Part shown: piece by piece, positions 35,688 through 48,394 of the stretch
Numbering within the stretch: the first letter of the stretch is position 1
Layout of the letters: every line of letters starts with the position of its first letter
Source of the DNA: Erodium maritimum
Taxonomy: Eukaryota; Streptophyta; Magnoliopsida; Geraniales; Geraniaceae
NCBI GenBank assembly: GCA_963921825.1
Contig: OY997592.1
Span: forward strand, 20,959,432 to 21,023,431
Direction: 5' to 3'
Length of the DNA: 64,000 nt
The notes under the pieces: generated by a model
Told to the model about the DNA's origin: nothing
The model's input: the letters and a program-made list of their open reading frames with translations, nothing else
Databases searched by the model: none
Program-made: the position numbers and the translations under genes

Positions 35688-36599
35688 CGACCACGAGCTT
35701 AGGCATCCTTGAAACGTGTAAATGTTTGGGTTGTTCAATGTAAATAACCCTTAATAGTTTGATTGCACAATTAACTGTATGAATTGATATTTTTGGAAGC
35801 CAATTTCACAAATTGACTTTGTTAAACTATGAACCAAGATAGAAGACTTGATTTGTTGAATGTATGCTTAATTAATTGAATATATGTTTTATTAATTAGA
35901 GTAAGCACCTAGGAAGGGAAATGATAGTGGGTGTGAAATATTTGACCTCTAGATTAATTAGGAGGCGGTTTTCCAAAATCGAAAATGAATGAACCTTAGA
36001 CCAAGTCGTAACTCCATTCATGCAATATAACCGACTTATTAATTGAAATTGTGATAATTGTTCGTAGACTCCTTAGAGTGGTCATTATAGGAAGGCGAGG
36101 TGCATTCTAGGTGATGCCACATACCAAGGATTACTACCTCTTTAACAGTAATCTTGGGTAGTATATAATTAGTTAGGTAAGGAGATATTAAGGCCTTAGG
36201 GGTTTACGATATTTCCTCTAAGTGTCGGGGATTTGTCAATCCACGGATAGTTGGTATATTCTATGTTTAGGAATACCAGAGGTGGTTTGCGCGGGTTTTT
36301 TTGGGATTATCCATCCTTACTTGAGTCGAGTCTTGAGACCATCGTGAAACTTAGTAAAATACCACACCATCATCACATGATATCATTACCTTCATTTGTG
36401 TTGATCTACGTTACATTCATAGCTCTCTAGTCTCTACATGTTTAGTATGTTATCATAAGTGTGCTTTGGTTCTCCTTCTCCCCCTCTTAGAACTCCTCCA
36501 TCACCTCATAAACTACTCATTAAGTGCATACAACAACCATCTTGACAGTTCACCACTTTTAGTAAATACATAGCTAGAATAGGTGTAACAAGTCTAACC
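35404..36599. other. Unassigned stretch with (CT)n
   Basis: No gene recognised. A (CT)n microsatellite lies at about 35656-35687. The stretch 35700-36590 is moderately complex and may be an old repeat, but I found no ends or coding domain. Confidence 0.4.
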
Positions 36600-36608
36600 T
36601 ATATTTTC

Positions 36609-39600
36609 GGGTTAAATCCATTATGATACCCTTATGTTCGGTCCACAGACCTTTTGATACCCTTATGTTTTTATTACATTTGGGTACCTTAATGTTTGGT
36701 CCACGTACGAAATTAGCATATTCGGTTAAAAAAATTAACGGAATATTCCTCTAAATTAGTCATGTGACCCCATGTGCAGTTAAGTGGGGTGTGAAATGAC
36801 GATTAAGCCCTTTCTCAATTTAACCTTATCAGTTTTATACATAAAATTACCATTATACCCTCAATTATAATACAATAAATAAATATTTAATCAAATTAAA
36901 AGAATAAACAGTAAAATAATTAATTAATTAAATAAAATATTTTCAGGGAATAAATTAAATAAAAAACTAAAAACTAAAATTGAATATAACCCACAACTTA
37001 TCTATCTAACCCTCACAACATAATCTATCTACATCATCATCTAACCCTCACCATAACTCTTATCTAACCTAATCCATATACGGATATACTCTCCTCCTCG
37101 CCTCTTCACCACCGTCATCGTCTTCTAACCCATGTGTTCTTCATCTTCTCCGACCATGTGGGTTCATCGTCTTCTCTAGCTATTGAGCTCACGTGGTGTG
37201 TGGAAGTAGATCACCGTGGCGGAGGAAGGAGGGGTAACTTGAAGGAAGCGAGTTTAGGGCACGAGCCTAGATGAAGCCCGGACGAAGCTCGTCTTCGTCG
37301 TGAAGAGCCAGTGAAGCTGAGATGAAGCTCGTCCAGCAAAGCCACAACAACCCAGTTCTGTGCTCTAGCGAACCTAGTTTCAGATTTTCATCCATCGCCA
37401 GAAATCTAGATATGCAGCGTTGAGAAGACGAGAACCACGCAGGCGTTGAGAAGACGAAGTCGTCACGGTCAGATGAAACCTGTCGTCGTCGTCGTGGCTT
37501 TGCAGTCTTGAGTTCGGGCCGTTACAGATCTGCTTCACGGTCATCGTCTCCAGCATCCTCGTCCTCCCACCATATGATTTTTTATTTCACAATTGCCATC
37601 TCTCTCCTCTGGTTAATCTTGATTGGGGATTAATTGGGGTTTCTGAAAATTTGATTAGGGTTTCATTCATCTTGATTATGGATTGATTGGGGTTTTATAA
37701 CTCCCACCATAAGGTTTCGATTTTGTTCATCAGATTAGGGATTAATTAGGGATTCAGATTGTGAAGACTGCTTCAAAAAAAAAACTATTGGGTCGGGTCG
37801 GGTCGGACCGGACCCGACCAGCAACCCGCCCAGCAGGTCAGGCCAGACCCAGCCTTTTCCTCTTGTTGGGCCGTGGAAGCTCAGGCCCGACTGAGGCCCA
37901 AACGCTGCCAAGCCCAACTGAGGCTTCAGTATAAAAACCGAAGTTTGGGGTCTGAAACCCTAAATCCCCCTTCCTTCTTCGCGCAGACCACCTCCCTCCC
38001 TCTCTCACGCCGTCTTCGTCTTCTTCGAACCCCACGCCGACCTCCCCTTCCTCGCCGTCTCCGACCCCCGTTCAACCACGGCGACCACCACCTCCCCTTC
38101 CCTCTTCCCTCTCTCTCTCTGGTTCCCGAAGCTCCACTCTCCTCACGCCATCGCCGGCGACGTCTCCGACCAGCACCTCCCGCCCTCGTCGTCACGCCGT
38201 CCCCCACCACCCACTCCCTCACCTCTCGACCGTCTCCGTCCAGCCACGGCGCCACCCACCGAGCCCTCTTCCTTCACCGTCTGGCTTCCCGTCGCCGAGC
38301 ACCTCCCTCTCTCGGGCCTGTCTCGCCGGCGAGCTCACCAGATCCGGGACGGGACACCGAGCCGTCCGGATCTGAGACCGTATCCTCCGCCGTCCTCTCC
38401 TTCGTCTTCTCCTCCCTCGCCGATGCGTTCGACAGCTCCGGGACAGAGCCACCGGGGCCGTCCGGATCTGAGTCGAGAACGGTCCCGCCGTGCACCGCCG
38501 CCCTTGCTGTTCCTCCTACGGTTAGCCCCTACCACCGGGCGACCCTGGTCGGCCGGATTAAAATCGAACCCTTTTCCTATAGTGTTGTTATCGAAACTGC
38601 TCTTGGATCTGATTTGGTGTAACAAACAAAGAAAAAGAAATAAAACGTAATTGATTTAAAGGTTATTCTTTTTTTGGTTTTAGATCTGAATCTTGTTGTG
38701 TGGAACGAAACCAATGCGTTGGAATCAAAATCAAGGGTTTTGGAAAGAAGGAATTGTAAAACGAAAAATCAGAATTTGAGGAAAAAGGAAAAAGGATTTA
38801 AAATAAAAGGAATTACAAGCAATTTGGTTTTAAAAACGGTTGTAAATCTAGGAGTAGAGAATCAAATTTTGTTAAACGGGATTTAGGGACGGTTGTTCAA
38901 AAACCGAACTTAAATCATTTTGGGCTCAAAAGATCGGATCAGAAACAGATTTGGCAATAAAAGGGAAGTAAAATCAGTTCGATTTAAAACGGAATTTGAG
39001 CAGTTAAACGAAGATGGAACTCTGGTTAAAATGGACTACTTATTGGGTTTAGAAAGGAACAAAAGCGAACCGCTGAATCGGACCTCGGGATTCGTGCATT
39101 GGGACCGTGCCTCGGAAACATGCACCGGTTTCGGTGCACGGGTACTCAAACCTGATTCGCCATGACCCCACTTTTATCCCGCTCTAGTTTAAAGGACAAC
39201 TGTCGGTTTTAAACTGGATTAATCGTGACCTTTAAATTAACCTGAGAACCGTCGCTAATTTATGGCTTTCGTGTTATCTTTAGCGTCCGGCTTCGATCGA
39301 AGTGAAGCCCGGAGGTAGCGATCCAGAACGTCAGCAGCTAGGAAGCGTAGCGGGTGCTCTTCGGTTGAGGTAGGGAAAAGTAGCCGGATCTCGGCCCTGA
39401 CTAGGGAAAGTTAACTGTAGAATTGCATGTGACACCGGGGTGTCGTGGGTTACTTAGGTTATCAAATATTAGAAATGCATGATACGGGAACGTAGCGAAT
39501 ACTGGAAATGCATGTGACACTTAGTAGTGTCGTAGGAGCAGAGAACTTAGCGTTAACTGATTTACTGGAGGCATATGACCATGCCCGGAGGTTGTTGTGC

Positions 39601-41570
39601 GTTATTTGTTGATTGAGTTTGAGTGGCCTTGAGAGCCCGTGTTATTTGTTGTTGCGTTTGGGTGGCCTTGAGAGCCCGTGTTATTTGTTGTTGAGTTGGG
39701 TGGCCTTGAGAGCCCGTGTTATTTATTGTCGAGTTTGGGTGGCCTTGAGAGCCCGTGTTAATTATTGTTGAGTCTTGGGTGGCCATGAGAGCCCGTGTTG
39801 TCGTTTCGGTGTTTTGGGTGGCCGTGAGTGCCCGTGGGGTTGTGAACCCGTACTTTACCGTTGGTGTCTTGGGCGGCCATGAGGGCCGTAGGGTTGTTGA
39901 ACCTGTGTTTGGTTGTTGGTGTCTTGTTGGCCTTGAGTGCCTGTGGAGTTGTCACCAGTGTCGTCACTATCTGTTTGAACTTGTTTGTGATTGTGTTTGG
40001 TTACTTGTTACTGGTGGAGGTTGTGTGGTGTAGCTAGCCTCCCGACTGGGATCGGGAGAAGTGGAGAGGTTGTGGGCTAGCTCCCCGACTGGGATCGGGG
40101 GAAGGACGCGCGGGTGTGGCTAACCACCCGACTGGGATCGGGTGAAGCGGAGAGGTTGTGGGTTAGCCTCGCGACTGGGATCGGGAGAAGTTGCGCGACA
40201 GGTCGACCGCCTGACCACGTCTATGATCGGTAAAGGGCGAGAGACAGAGATTGGTTACCGAGCAGCTGGTTTGCGATCCTTTGTGATCTTGTTTGGTATT
40301 GTGTGGTCGTCAGTCGTGTCTTGGAGGAGGTCGTCAATCGTAGTGTGGGGTCTACATAGCGTGTCCGAGTGTTGAGTCGGTTGAGGAAAGTACTGGTCGT
40401 GTGTGTGTCTTTGAGTCGTTATTGGTGTTACCGCCATTGTCTGCTAATTATACCGTAGTCAGTTTGTTATCCGTGGTGGTGAGCGAACGCTCACCCCTAG
40501 CTACTTTTCCTACAGGTACTGTTCGTGGGACGGACTAGGTGAGCTCTCGGAGCTTGTGGAGCTAGGAGCGGAGTCCGGGTTTTGTCTTTTGAGTCTAGTG
40601 ACGGATACCTTGTACTTTTGTCCACGTGTTGGGACGTAATTTAAGCTGTAAATATTATTTTGTTGAACTAAGCTGGTATTGTAAAGTGTTTTAATGGAAA
40701 TAATTTCAAAGTGTTTTCTTATTTTAAACGTTCGCGTCCCGAGTTCGGTTTACTGAAATTGGGGCGTGACACAGATTTTGTTCAAAATTCGAACTCGGCA
40801 TCAATCTAGGGTTTGTGTAAGCTTTTGATTGGGGATTGACTATGCATGTGATTGCACGGTTTGATTCAATTAATTTATGATTGCAAAAGGAGGTGTTAAT
40901 CGTGTTCGTGTTAATTGTGCACGGTTCAAATCGGATTTGTTCGTGTTTGTGTTAATTTTTTATTATTTTAAATTCATATTTGAAAATTAACAAAATTATC
41001 TTTAAGAATTAATAATGTTTTAATAACTCAAATTATTTTATCAAACATTATATAAAAATATATAAAAACTAATGAAAAAATATACGGACAATGAATTTAT
41101 ATATATTAAATTAAGAAATCAAATTTTTAAAATTTTATTTTAATTATATTTCAATTTTAAGAAATAAATAATGAATAACTAGGAATATTTAATTAAAAAA
41201 TTTATTTTACATATATACGTTAAAAAAATATAAACATTCAAATTTTATGAAATCAATTTTTTAAAAAAACAATATATATATTTAAAAATAGTTATTAATA
41301 ATTTAAGAAATTCACAAATGAATAACTATAAATATTTAATAACGAATTAACAATCAGAAGGGTAAAATAGTCATTTAACTCATAAGACAAATTCATTTGA
41401 AATGCCTAAGGGTAAAACTACCATTTCACATAATTATGTTAGCTTTTTAACTCCAATGGCTCAAAACGTCCGTGGACCAAACATTAGGGTACCCAAATGT
41501 AATAAAAAAAACATAAAGGTACCAAAAGGTCTGTGGACCAAACATAAGGGTACCATAATGTATTTGACCC
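36609..41570. mobile_element. Mutator-like foldback element with nested solo LTR
   Basis: Ends are GGGTTAAATCCATTATG and CATAATGTATTTGACCC, with the exact 9-bp TSD TATATTTTC at 36600-36608 and 41571-41579. The arms carry ATACCCTTATGTTCGGTCCA-type modules, an ATTAACGGAATATTCC block and GTGAAATGACGATTAA. The centre near 37090-37600 is gene-like (TC-rich, GAAGACGA words) without an ORF. A 3.0-kb solo LTR sits inside at 37760-40771. Without it the element is about 1.95 kb. No transposase. Confidence 0.87.
37760..40771 (-). mobile_element. Solo LTR, family A, minus orientation
   Basis: This fossil LTR, read on the minus strand, starts TGTCACGCCCCAATTTCAG at 40771 and ends at 37760. The exact 5-bp TSD CAGAT lies at 37755-37759 and 40772-40776. 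It matches the LTR at 19910-25087 in the hairpin block (40478-40495), the GGGCTCTCAAGGCCACCCAA-type tandem repeats (39600-39860) and the CTTTCCCTAGTCAGGGCCGA block near 39400. No internal region. The GC-rich plus-strand frames at 37870-38650 are serine/arginine/proline runs typical of this LTR and not a gene. Confidence 0.84.
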
Positions 41571-41579
41571 TATATTTTC

Positions 41580-42122
41580 CTTAGATCTAACCTATAACCT
41601 ACTCATGTTGGATCGATCGAAACTTTGTCGTTATCCATATTGCTTGAATGACCGTTCCATGCCGCACGTAAAAGGTATTGGACATATTTTGTAGTTATTC
41701 AACATCATTTTCGAACTATAAAGCCAAACTTGAATGTGCGCAAGTCCCGATCGTTAGTGACCTCCAATCGGCGAGGTCGTATATCGCAGCCCCAGTCTTT
41801 TCTAGCTGGACGCGATGAATTTTAGAGGCGAAAGGTCAAGTTGATTGAACATCATGGTGCCAATAAAAGAAAGATATATGGAAACGAGGGTGAAGGACGA
41901 CGAGTTCCAATTTTGATCTCTATATCAGCACCAAAGGTGAAAGAAGATGTGTCCTATTTATGGTTCCAAATATGGAGGCTGAGTCTGAACTGATTTCACG
42001 GGGGATTTGAGTCTTGTGGTTTGCATTAAGGTGATAGTGGTGAGGCGAATCCAGTGAGTAGCCGACTACAAGAAGGTAGACAACCATTGAAGATTGACAG
42101 TGTTAGAGATAAAGCAGAAGAG
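41580..42122. other. Unassigned host stretch left of the hAT nest
   Basis: No ORF or repeat end recognised in about 540 bp. Without the hAT nest it would join the sequence at 50077. Confidence 0.4.
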
Positions 42123-42166
42123 GACGTCTGCAGGGGCGGAACCATGAAGTTTTTTCAGGGGTAGCC

Positions 42167-42369
42167 AGTGTCGAGGTCACATGGGCCCTAAGGTAGTTTT
42201 TTTTTTGACAAATTCTTACATGTTTTCTGATTTTTTTTTTCAAAAATAGCTTTTAATTCCTTTTCATTTCGTAGTTGTACACCCCCCCCCCCCTCAAACT
42301 TTTTTACAGTTACGTATTGTCAATGAAAAATTTCGGTGCCCCCTCACTAAAAAAGCTAACTCCGTCACT
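42167..42369. mobile_element. hAT-type MITE (203 bp)
   Basis: Ends are AGTGTCGAGGTCAC and AACTCCGTCACT, with the exact 8-bp TSD GGGTAGCC at 42159-42166 and 42370-42377. A C tract of 13 is at about 42282-42294. No coding sequence. It sits 36 bp inside the larger hAT. Confidence 0.75.
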
Positions 42370-42546
42370 GGGTAGCCATCGACAATTAATGTATAGAGTA
42401 AAAGTCATCGATATCAGAATATATGACTATTATATATCGTGGTAGAACAAATAACAAGACTGGCATAAAACAGTAAGTTTGAAATTGGTTGAAATAGCAT
42501 TTTAGAAGGTTAGTTCTTCTTAGTTCATTTTGAGCATTTGGATGAT

Positions 42547-43874
42547 GAGGTGAAATCGACTACAAACCACTCTTAACCTAAAAACTAGAGAACCAATCCT
42601 AGCCACACACACATAAGATCCAACATTCACCATGATGCACATCATCACCCCAATTTCACCAAATCTCACGCCAATTTCATCCTTTCTCACACAAGCAATG
42701 GCATAATTGTAAAAGTATGGTGCCATGTGGACAAGTGTCCATTTTTTTTCTTCACCAATTCACTAATTTAATATTTCCCGATTCGTTTGAACTCCGATTA
42801 GCTTCAAACTTGCGCCAATATTTTTATTTTTTCAAGGGCTTTAAATCAAGATCAATCATGAATATATTTTGAAGCACGAAAATAAAAAGGTATATCGGAG
42901 TGATAAAAATAATGTTGAGTGTTGATAAATCTTCACTAATAAATGTTTTATATCGGAGGTATCAAACTAGTGCTAAATGTTGATAAAAACATGTACTGAG
43001 GTGATAAAAATCATGTTCAATTATGATAATAAGTGTGATATACTAGAGTTTAGCGTTGATAAAAAAATATGTGATGGGGTGATAAAAACACATGTAATTT
43101 AATGATAAACATAGTTTTAGTGTTGATAAAACTGTTGTTCATAAAAAGCACGTGATGAGATGATAAAAATCATGATCAGTTTTGGAGAATGAGGTGATAA
43201 AACCAGTGTAGAGTGTTGATAAAACCAGAGCAAAGTGTTGATAAAAATTAGCTATATATAATTTCTTTCAAAACCAGCCCCGGAATATAAAAAAATGTGT
43301 GCTTCAAAAAAAAAACATGTGATGGGGGTGATAAAACACACGTAATTGAATGGTAAACCTAGTGTTTAGTGTTGATGAAACTAGTATTCATAAAAAGCAT
43401 GCGATGAGGTGATAAAATCATGATCAGTTTTGGAAAATGAGGTGATAAAACCATTGTAAAGTGTTGATAAAACCAGTGTAAAAGTGTTGATAAATACAGA
43501 GCAAAGTGTTGATAAAAATTACCCAGATTTTTTTTAAAAAAAATCAACACCGAAATAATTTTTTTTCGTGCTTCAAAATATATTCATGACTGATCTTGAT
43601 TTAAAGCCCTTAAAAAAACAAAACTAATGGCGCAAGTTTGAAGCCAATCAGAGTTCAAACGAAGCGGGAAAAAGTAAATTAGTGAATTGATTAAAAAAAT
43701 AATATGATAGTTTTACTAAAAAAAACCCTTACCACTTACTAAAAAATGCTTTTTTTTTTGCAGTCAACAAGTCAACTACTCAGTTGCATCTCATCCATCC
43801 ATTCTTAAAATTGATGGCTTAGATTAGTTCTCTAGTTTTTAGGTTAAGACATGGTTTGTATTTGATTTCTCCTC
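42547..43874. mobile_element. Long-inverted-repeat Mutator-type element with iterons
   Basis: Inverted ends (about 57 bp) share CTTAACCTAAAAACTAGAGA; 10-bp TSDs are TTTGGATGAT (42537-42546) and TTTGAATGAT (43875-43884), 9 of 10 identical. Inner arms of about 120 bp (42770-42890 and 43560-43690) contain AACTTGCGCCA and match the element at 1-858. The centre is an iteron field: GTGTTGATAAAA and GAGGTGATAAAA words occur over 15 times, and a block of about 190 bp is directly repeated (43071-43251 and 43319-43521). No ORF of note. Confidence 0.82.
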
Positions 43875-44127
43875 TTTGAATGATAACTAATAATTTATCG
43901 TATTGAATTTCTTCAACTGTTGAAATTGATTCAGTAATAAAATTGTTTGGCTTTACAAACCTCGGTTTAGAAGTATGACATTCTAAGAATAACAATTAAA
44001 ATATTGCTAAAAAAAGCTGACTACATATCCCACGAAATTGAAATGGTACTAATAATTAGTTACTACAAATAATGAAGTAGAGAAAAAGAGAAGCATAAAC
44101 ATTATATGACATTATAATTAGATTTTT

Positions 44128-45530
44128 ATGTGTCTAACAACATTATACACAAAACGCTTTCCACTACCTCCAAGTAAGGTTCTCTCTACCTTACTTAGGT
44201 TTTACTGTCGCAGCCGTCGTCGTCGCCGCCGGACACTATTCCACTGCCAGCCACCGTCTATCCTTCATCGTTTGCAGTCTTCCTTCCTCGTCGCTCCTCC
44301 TTTCCGCACCAGTACCATGGTTATACCCATCTCACGCCGCCATCATGATGGCCCTCCCTCTAGGGCACCATAGTCGCCGGACCTACCCCCATCCCCGCCC
44401 CTTCACGACGGGCCATCCTCGTCCCTTCATGATCGACCATCCTCGTCCAGTCACGATCGACCACCCCAACCCGACACTGATCCTGCATAACCATGGGTGG
44501 TCCATGCACGGTGCGATCCACGATCCGATGTGGTTGCACCCGCCTCCTTGGAGCCGACCCATACCGGAGCCCGTCCGGCCTCTCGCCGCCAGCCACTGCA
44601 AACGCCGCCCCCTACCGGATTGGGACCAAAGAATCCGGCGCCAAGGGTTCTTTTATCAGGGCCTGGCCCCCGTCCCCCCACCGGAACATAACGCGATCCC
44701 GACCTACCAATGGGATTCGTTGCACTACTTCTCCTGGTCATCGACCTATCAGCCAGGGTATGCTAACTCGGGGATCATGGCTCCTCACTCCACTGGACAA
44801 GCAAACCCTAAAAGGTTCGCGAACAATAGGGGACATGCAAACCACGGTAATCGTGGTACTGCTGATAGGGTTTTGGCCCCAACTCCAACGGTAGCCAAAC
44901 GCCATGGGGAGGAAGTCCCACGTCCAAACTCACACCCAAAGATCGGGGCAAAGTGGAAGACACCTGATCCGAGATTGGGAGATCTGAAGGAGTGCACCTT
45001 GGCCCGACGGGGGATCCTGAGATTCACCACTGTTGTTGGACCAAGACCCAGGGTGATTAAGACGGGTCATAAGCCGGAGCCCAAGATGTTGCCAACCAAC
45101 ACCGAGCAAGTGCAGGAACGGGAAGTCATCACGAGGGACTACAATCCCCCGTAGGATGAATGATCCCCCAGGGCGGGGTGGGAAGGACCGTCAGGGGCCT
45201 ATACCCACAGACCGGGACGACTAAAGCCGGGAAGTCTCGGGGAATCCGCAATCAAGGCTAAATTTCATTTCAGTCTATTTGGTTTAAGGCGAATAATATT
45301 TTGGCTAGATAGTTTCTATTATGTTATTTCCTTCTTTTTCGAACCGTTGGATCGAAGAACTCTTGAGTTCGGATCTGCGAAAAAAAGCAGACTATGTGTA
45401 TGGAACCATGTGCGCCCGATGGACCACGGCCGATCGGGACAAAAGCTGGTATCCGGGACTGTTAGGTCCCTCTTTGTAAGCATGATAAGATCATAATACT
45501 TCTTTCCCGTTTCAAAAAAAAATTCAATTT
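44128..45530 (+). mobile_element. A-tailed LINE-like unit with a 269-aa ORF
   Basis: The unit has a C/T-rich leader (from about 44160), an open frame at 44345-45154 and a 3' end TTCTTTCCCGTTTCAAAAAAAAA at about 45529. The 269-aa frame starts MMALPLGHHSRRTYPHPRP, continues with repeated HPRPxxxDHP units and a region PRLGDLKECTLARRGILRFT, and ends EREVITRDYNPP. I recognise no domain; DUF4283 and the CCHC knuckle are not visible, so it may be the N-terminal ORF1 extension only. The TSD was not found. It lies in the hAT shell between two nested elements. Alternative: a transcribed retroposed gene fragment. Confidence 0.42.
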
Positions 45531-45694
45531 TAGCAACTTGTGCTAAAAAAATGAACAATAAACAATTTATATTGCCACTTTTTTTTTACCTATGTAGACC
45601 ATGTATTTGATTAAGGCAAAAGAAATAGTCTAAATAGGATTTAACAAGCCATAATAAGACATTAATTACATGTCAGAACCAAAAGAAGGGTCAT

Positions 45695-48386
45695 CGTAAA
45701 AACAGCCCCGGTTAAAAGGTTTATTATTTAAATTATCTGATTGGGACGTCGTTGGTGGGAAAAATGGTTGATTTTTTTGGATCAAATGCAAAAGAAAAAG
45801 AAAAGAAAAAAATGGAAGCAGATTGGGCCGGGTCAGAATTGGGTTCAGTCAACCGGACCGGGCCCAAGCCCGCACCATGCGCATGAGCTCAGGCCCAAGA
45901 CCAACTCGGCTAACCCTCGAACCCTAGCCACTGTTCCTCTTTCTTCTTCGTTTTGAGCGCGCCTCCCGAGGAATCCATCGCACAGCTCTCTCCTTTTCTC
46001 TTCTTCTCTCTCGCTCTTCCTCTCTTCTCCCTCGCAACGCCGCCTCACCATCCCTCCTCCGCGTGCGAATCGAACCCCGCCGTCACCTGAAACGGGATCT
46101 GAGCCATGTTTCTCTGGTTCTGTTCATCTTCCCGAGCTCGAACCACGCCGACGACGGAAGAACAGCACAGTTCGTGACCTCCATCGCCCCGTTCACCTTC
46201 TCCGACCACGCCCCACCTGAAAACCCTCGGAGCCGAGCTCAATTTGGCGAGCTTCGCTGGAACGAGGCTGGCCGGACGCCATTGCCGCTCGCACGTCGGC
46301 GAGAGCTCGAGCACTCGCCAGATCTGAGACGGAGGGCGTTGGACCGCGTGTCAGCCACCAACGTCACAACCACGGTCTCGCAGGAGTCCTGATGCCTCTC
46401 CCAGCCACTGTCGTCCCTCCTCCGAGCTCGCATGCCGTCGTCCGTCGCCTCCTCAAGATGGAACCCTCGCCGGAGTGACCTCGAGGGTACTGGAATCGAA
46501 CCAAGACGGGCCATGGGCCAGGAGACGGGCCTTGGGCTACGACACGATCTCGGTTGGGCCTTGGGCCAGGCCCAGGTTCTTGGATCAGGTCTAGAATCGG
46601 GTAAGGACTCGGGTCTGGACCTGGATTTGGGTCGGGACTGGGGCCGGGTCCGGGTCAGGCCTGAGTCAGGGTCGGATCTGGGTTCTGGAACGGGTCGATT
46701 TCGGGTCAAATTCGTGTCCAGTTTTCGGATTCGGGTCGGGTAGTTTATTTAATTATTTAAATAATTTAAAATGGAGAATTTAAAGGACTAAAATGATAAT
46801 TAGAGGACTGTTTCGGACTGTACCGGAACTGAGTATCACTTTTACCTGTTAAAAATCAGACTTTGACTTCGCCCGAGAAGACCGGAGGTAAGCTCGGACG
46901 TCAGCAGCTAGGAGACGTTGCTGTTGTGTTCTTCTTGAGGTAGGGAAAGTAGCGAATACCGGTTTAATTACGGAAAGTTACTAGTATGCATGATTAGGTA
47001 ATAATAATAACCGGAAAGGTCCTAGCTGGCATATAGGATGTGATTCACTAGAATAACCGCTTTCAATTACTAAATAACCGGACGAGTCATAGATCGCATG
47101 TAGGATATGATTCACTAGTTTAGCCGCTTTCAACATTCTGGGAAATTGCCGTGCTGGTAGAATGGTCACGTCGAGCCTTAGGTTGTGTGCTGATTGAAAT
47201 GACTGATCTTGATTGAGATGCATGTTGTGTGACTTAATGTCGATATGTTTAAGAGTCAAGACATATTATACTCGGTGTAACATGTTGTTGCTATGTGTAG
47301 GCAAGTGTGTCGTGCCTGATATGATGTGACTCATTGGTTGTGATATGGTCTTATGAGTGATAGACCGACATGTCGTTTAATTGTGGTAAGATTGTTGGGC
47401 TTGGTGAGCCGTGTTTGATCCATGGCATTACGATGCGTGACATTATCTTGATGTGTGTTCCAAGAGGAGTTGTATTCCGGTATGGTACCTGCACCGAGGG
47501 GGTGTGCCGGTGTGGGGTAGTACCTAGGCCGACGATGTGGTCCCACGTATGCGCGGTCCCCCGGTGTGTTATTCTAGTACGATGCCTACATCGAGGGGGT
47601 ATGCCGGTGTACGACATCTAGGCCGACAGTTATGATTGGGCCTACGGGTCGTATTGGGCCTACGGGTCGTATTGGGCCGACGGGTCGTATTGGGCCTACG
47701 AGTCGTGTTTGGCACTAGGTGTCGTGTTTCTACCCCGATGATATGTGTCCCTTCGGGATGTTTCCAGGAACCCCGATGATATGTGTCCTACGGGGATGTT
47801 TCCGGGAAGATATCTAGGCCGACGTGCGCTTCCGGTATGATATGATGGAGTCGGGTTGTGTACAGCCGGCGGAGTTCGGGGACTGCGGTACGGGACGTGT
47901 GCTGGTTGCTTTTGTGTGTGATACGTTTGCTGTTTGGTTAATGTTTTATTGTGTGTAAGTGGTCGTTTAAGTGCGTTGTAAGTTTGATTATGAGACCCGG
48001 TTTGGCAGTTAGTTGTGATGTACTAGTATGCCCTAATTGGACGTTACTCGTGGTGGTGAGCCGTTGTTCATTACCTTAACTACTTTTTCTACTGGGCGAA
48101 AGCTCACCCCTTACCTTGTTGTGTTTTAGGTCTTGAGCGGGAGTTTTACTAGCTGGATGCTCGATGCTTGGGAGCTAGCGAGTGTCCTAGACTAGTTGTC
48201 TAGAGACGTACTATCTTTGGACTTTTAAACTCATTTGTTATTTACTTTTGTCGAGCTGTGACTCGCGCTGTTATTCGAATGTTTTAAACTGTTATTTGAG
48301 ACTTGTTTTGGGTTTAAATTGTTTTATTTCTTCATCCTTTATGTTCACATCTCGAATCCGGTCAAAACCGGATTTGGGGCGTGACA
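45695..48386 (-). mobile_element. Solo LTR, family B, minus orientation
   Basis: Fossil LTR; on the minus strand it starts TGTCACGCCCCAAATCCGG at 48386. The exact 5-bp TSD GTCAT lies at 45690-45694 and 48387-48391. It carries the GGGCGAAAGCTCACCCC block (near 48095-48110) and repeats around GGCCGACGGGTCGTATTGG (47630-47700), and matches the LTR at 51126-53926. It has no internal region. Frames at 45741-46743 are low-complexity runs of the LTR. It landed between two 30-bp direct repeats. Confidence 0.82.
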
Positions 48387-48394
48387 GTCATTAA

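Noticed and set aside
37873-38650. Long GC-rich open frames on both strands (249 aa, 109 aa and others)
   Set aside because: They are serine/proline/arginine runs inside a solo LTR with a 5-bp TSD; both strands are open because of composition, and no domain is seen.
46063-46743. Overlapping frames at 46.0-46.7 kb, including repeated R-P-E-S-R motifs
   Set aside because: They are repeats of GGGTCGGG-type sequence inside a solo LTR, not a coding gene.
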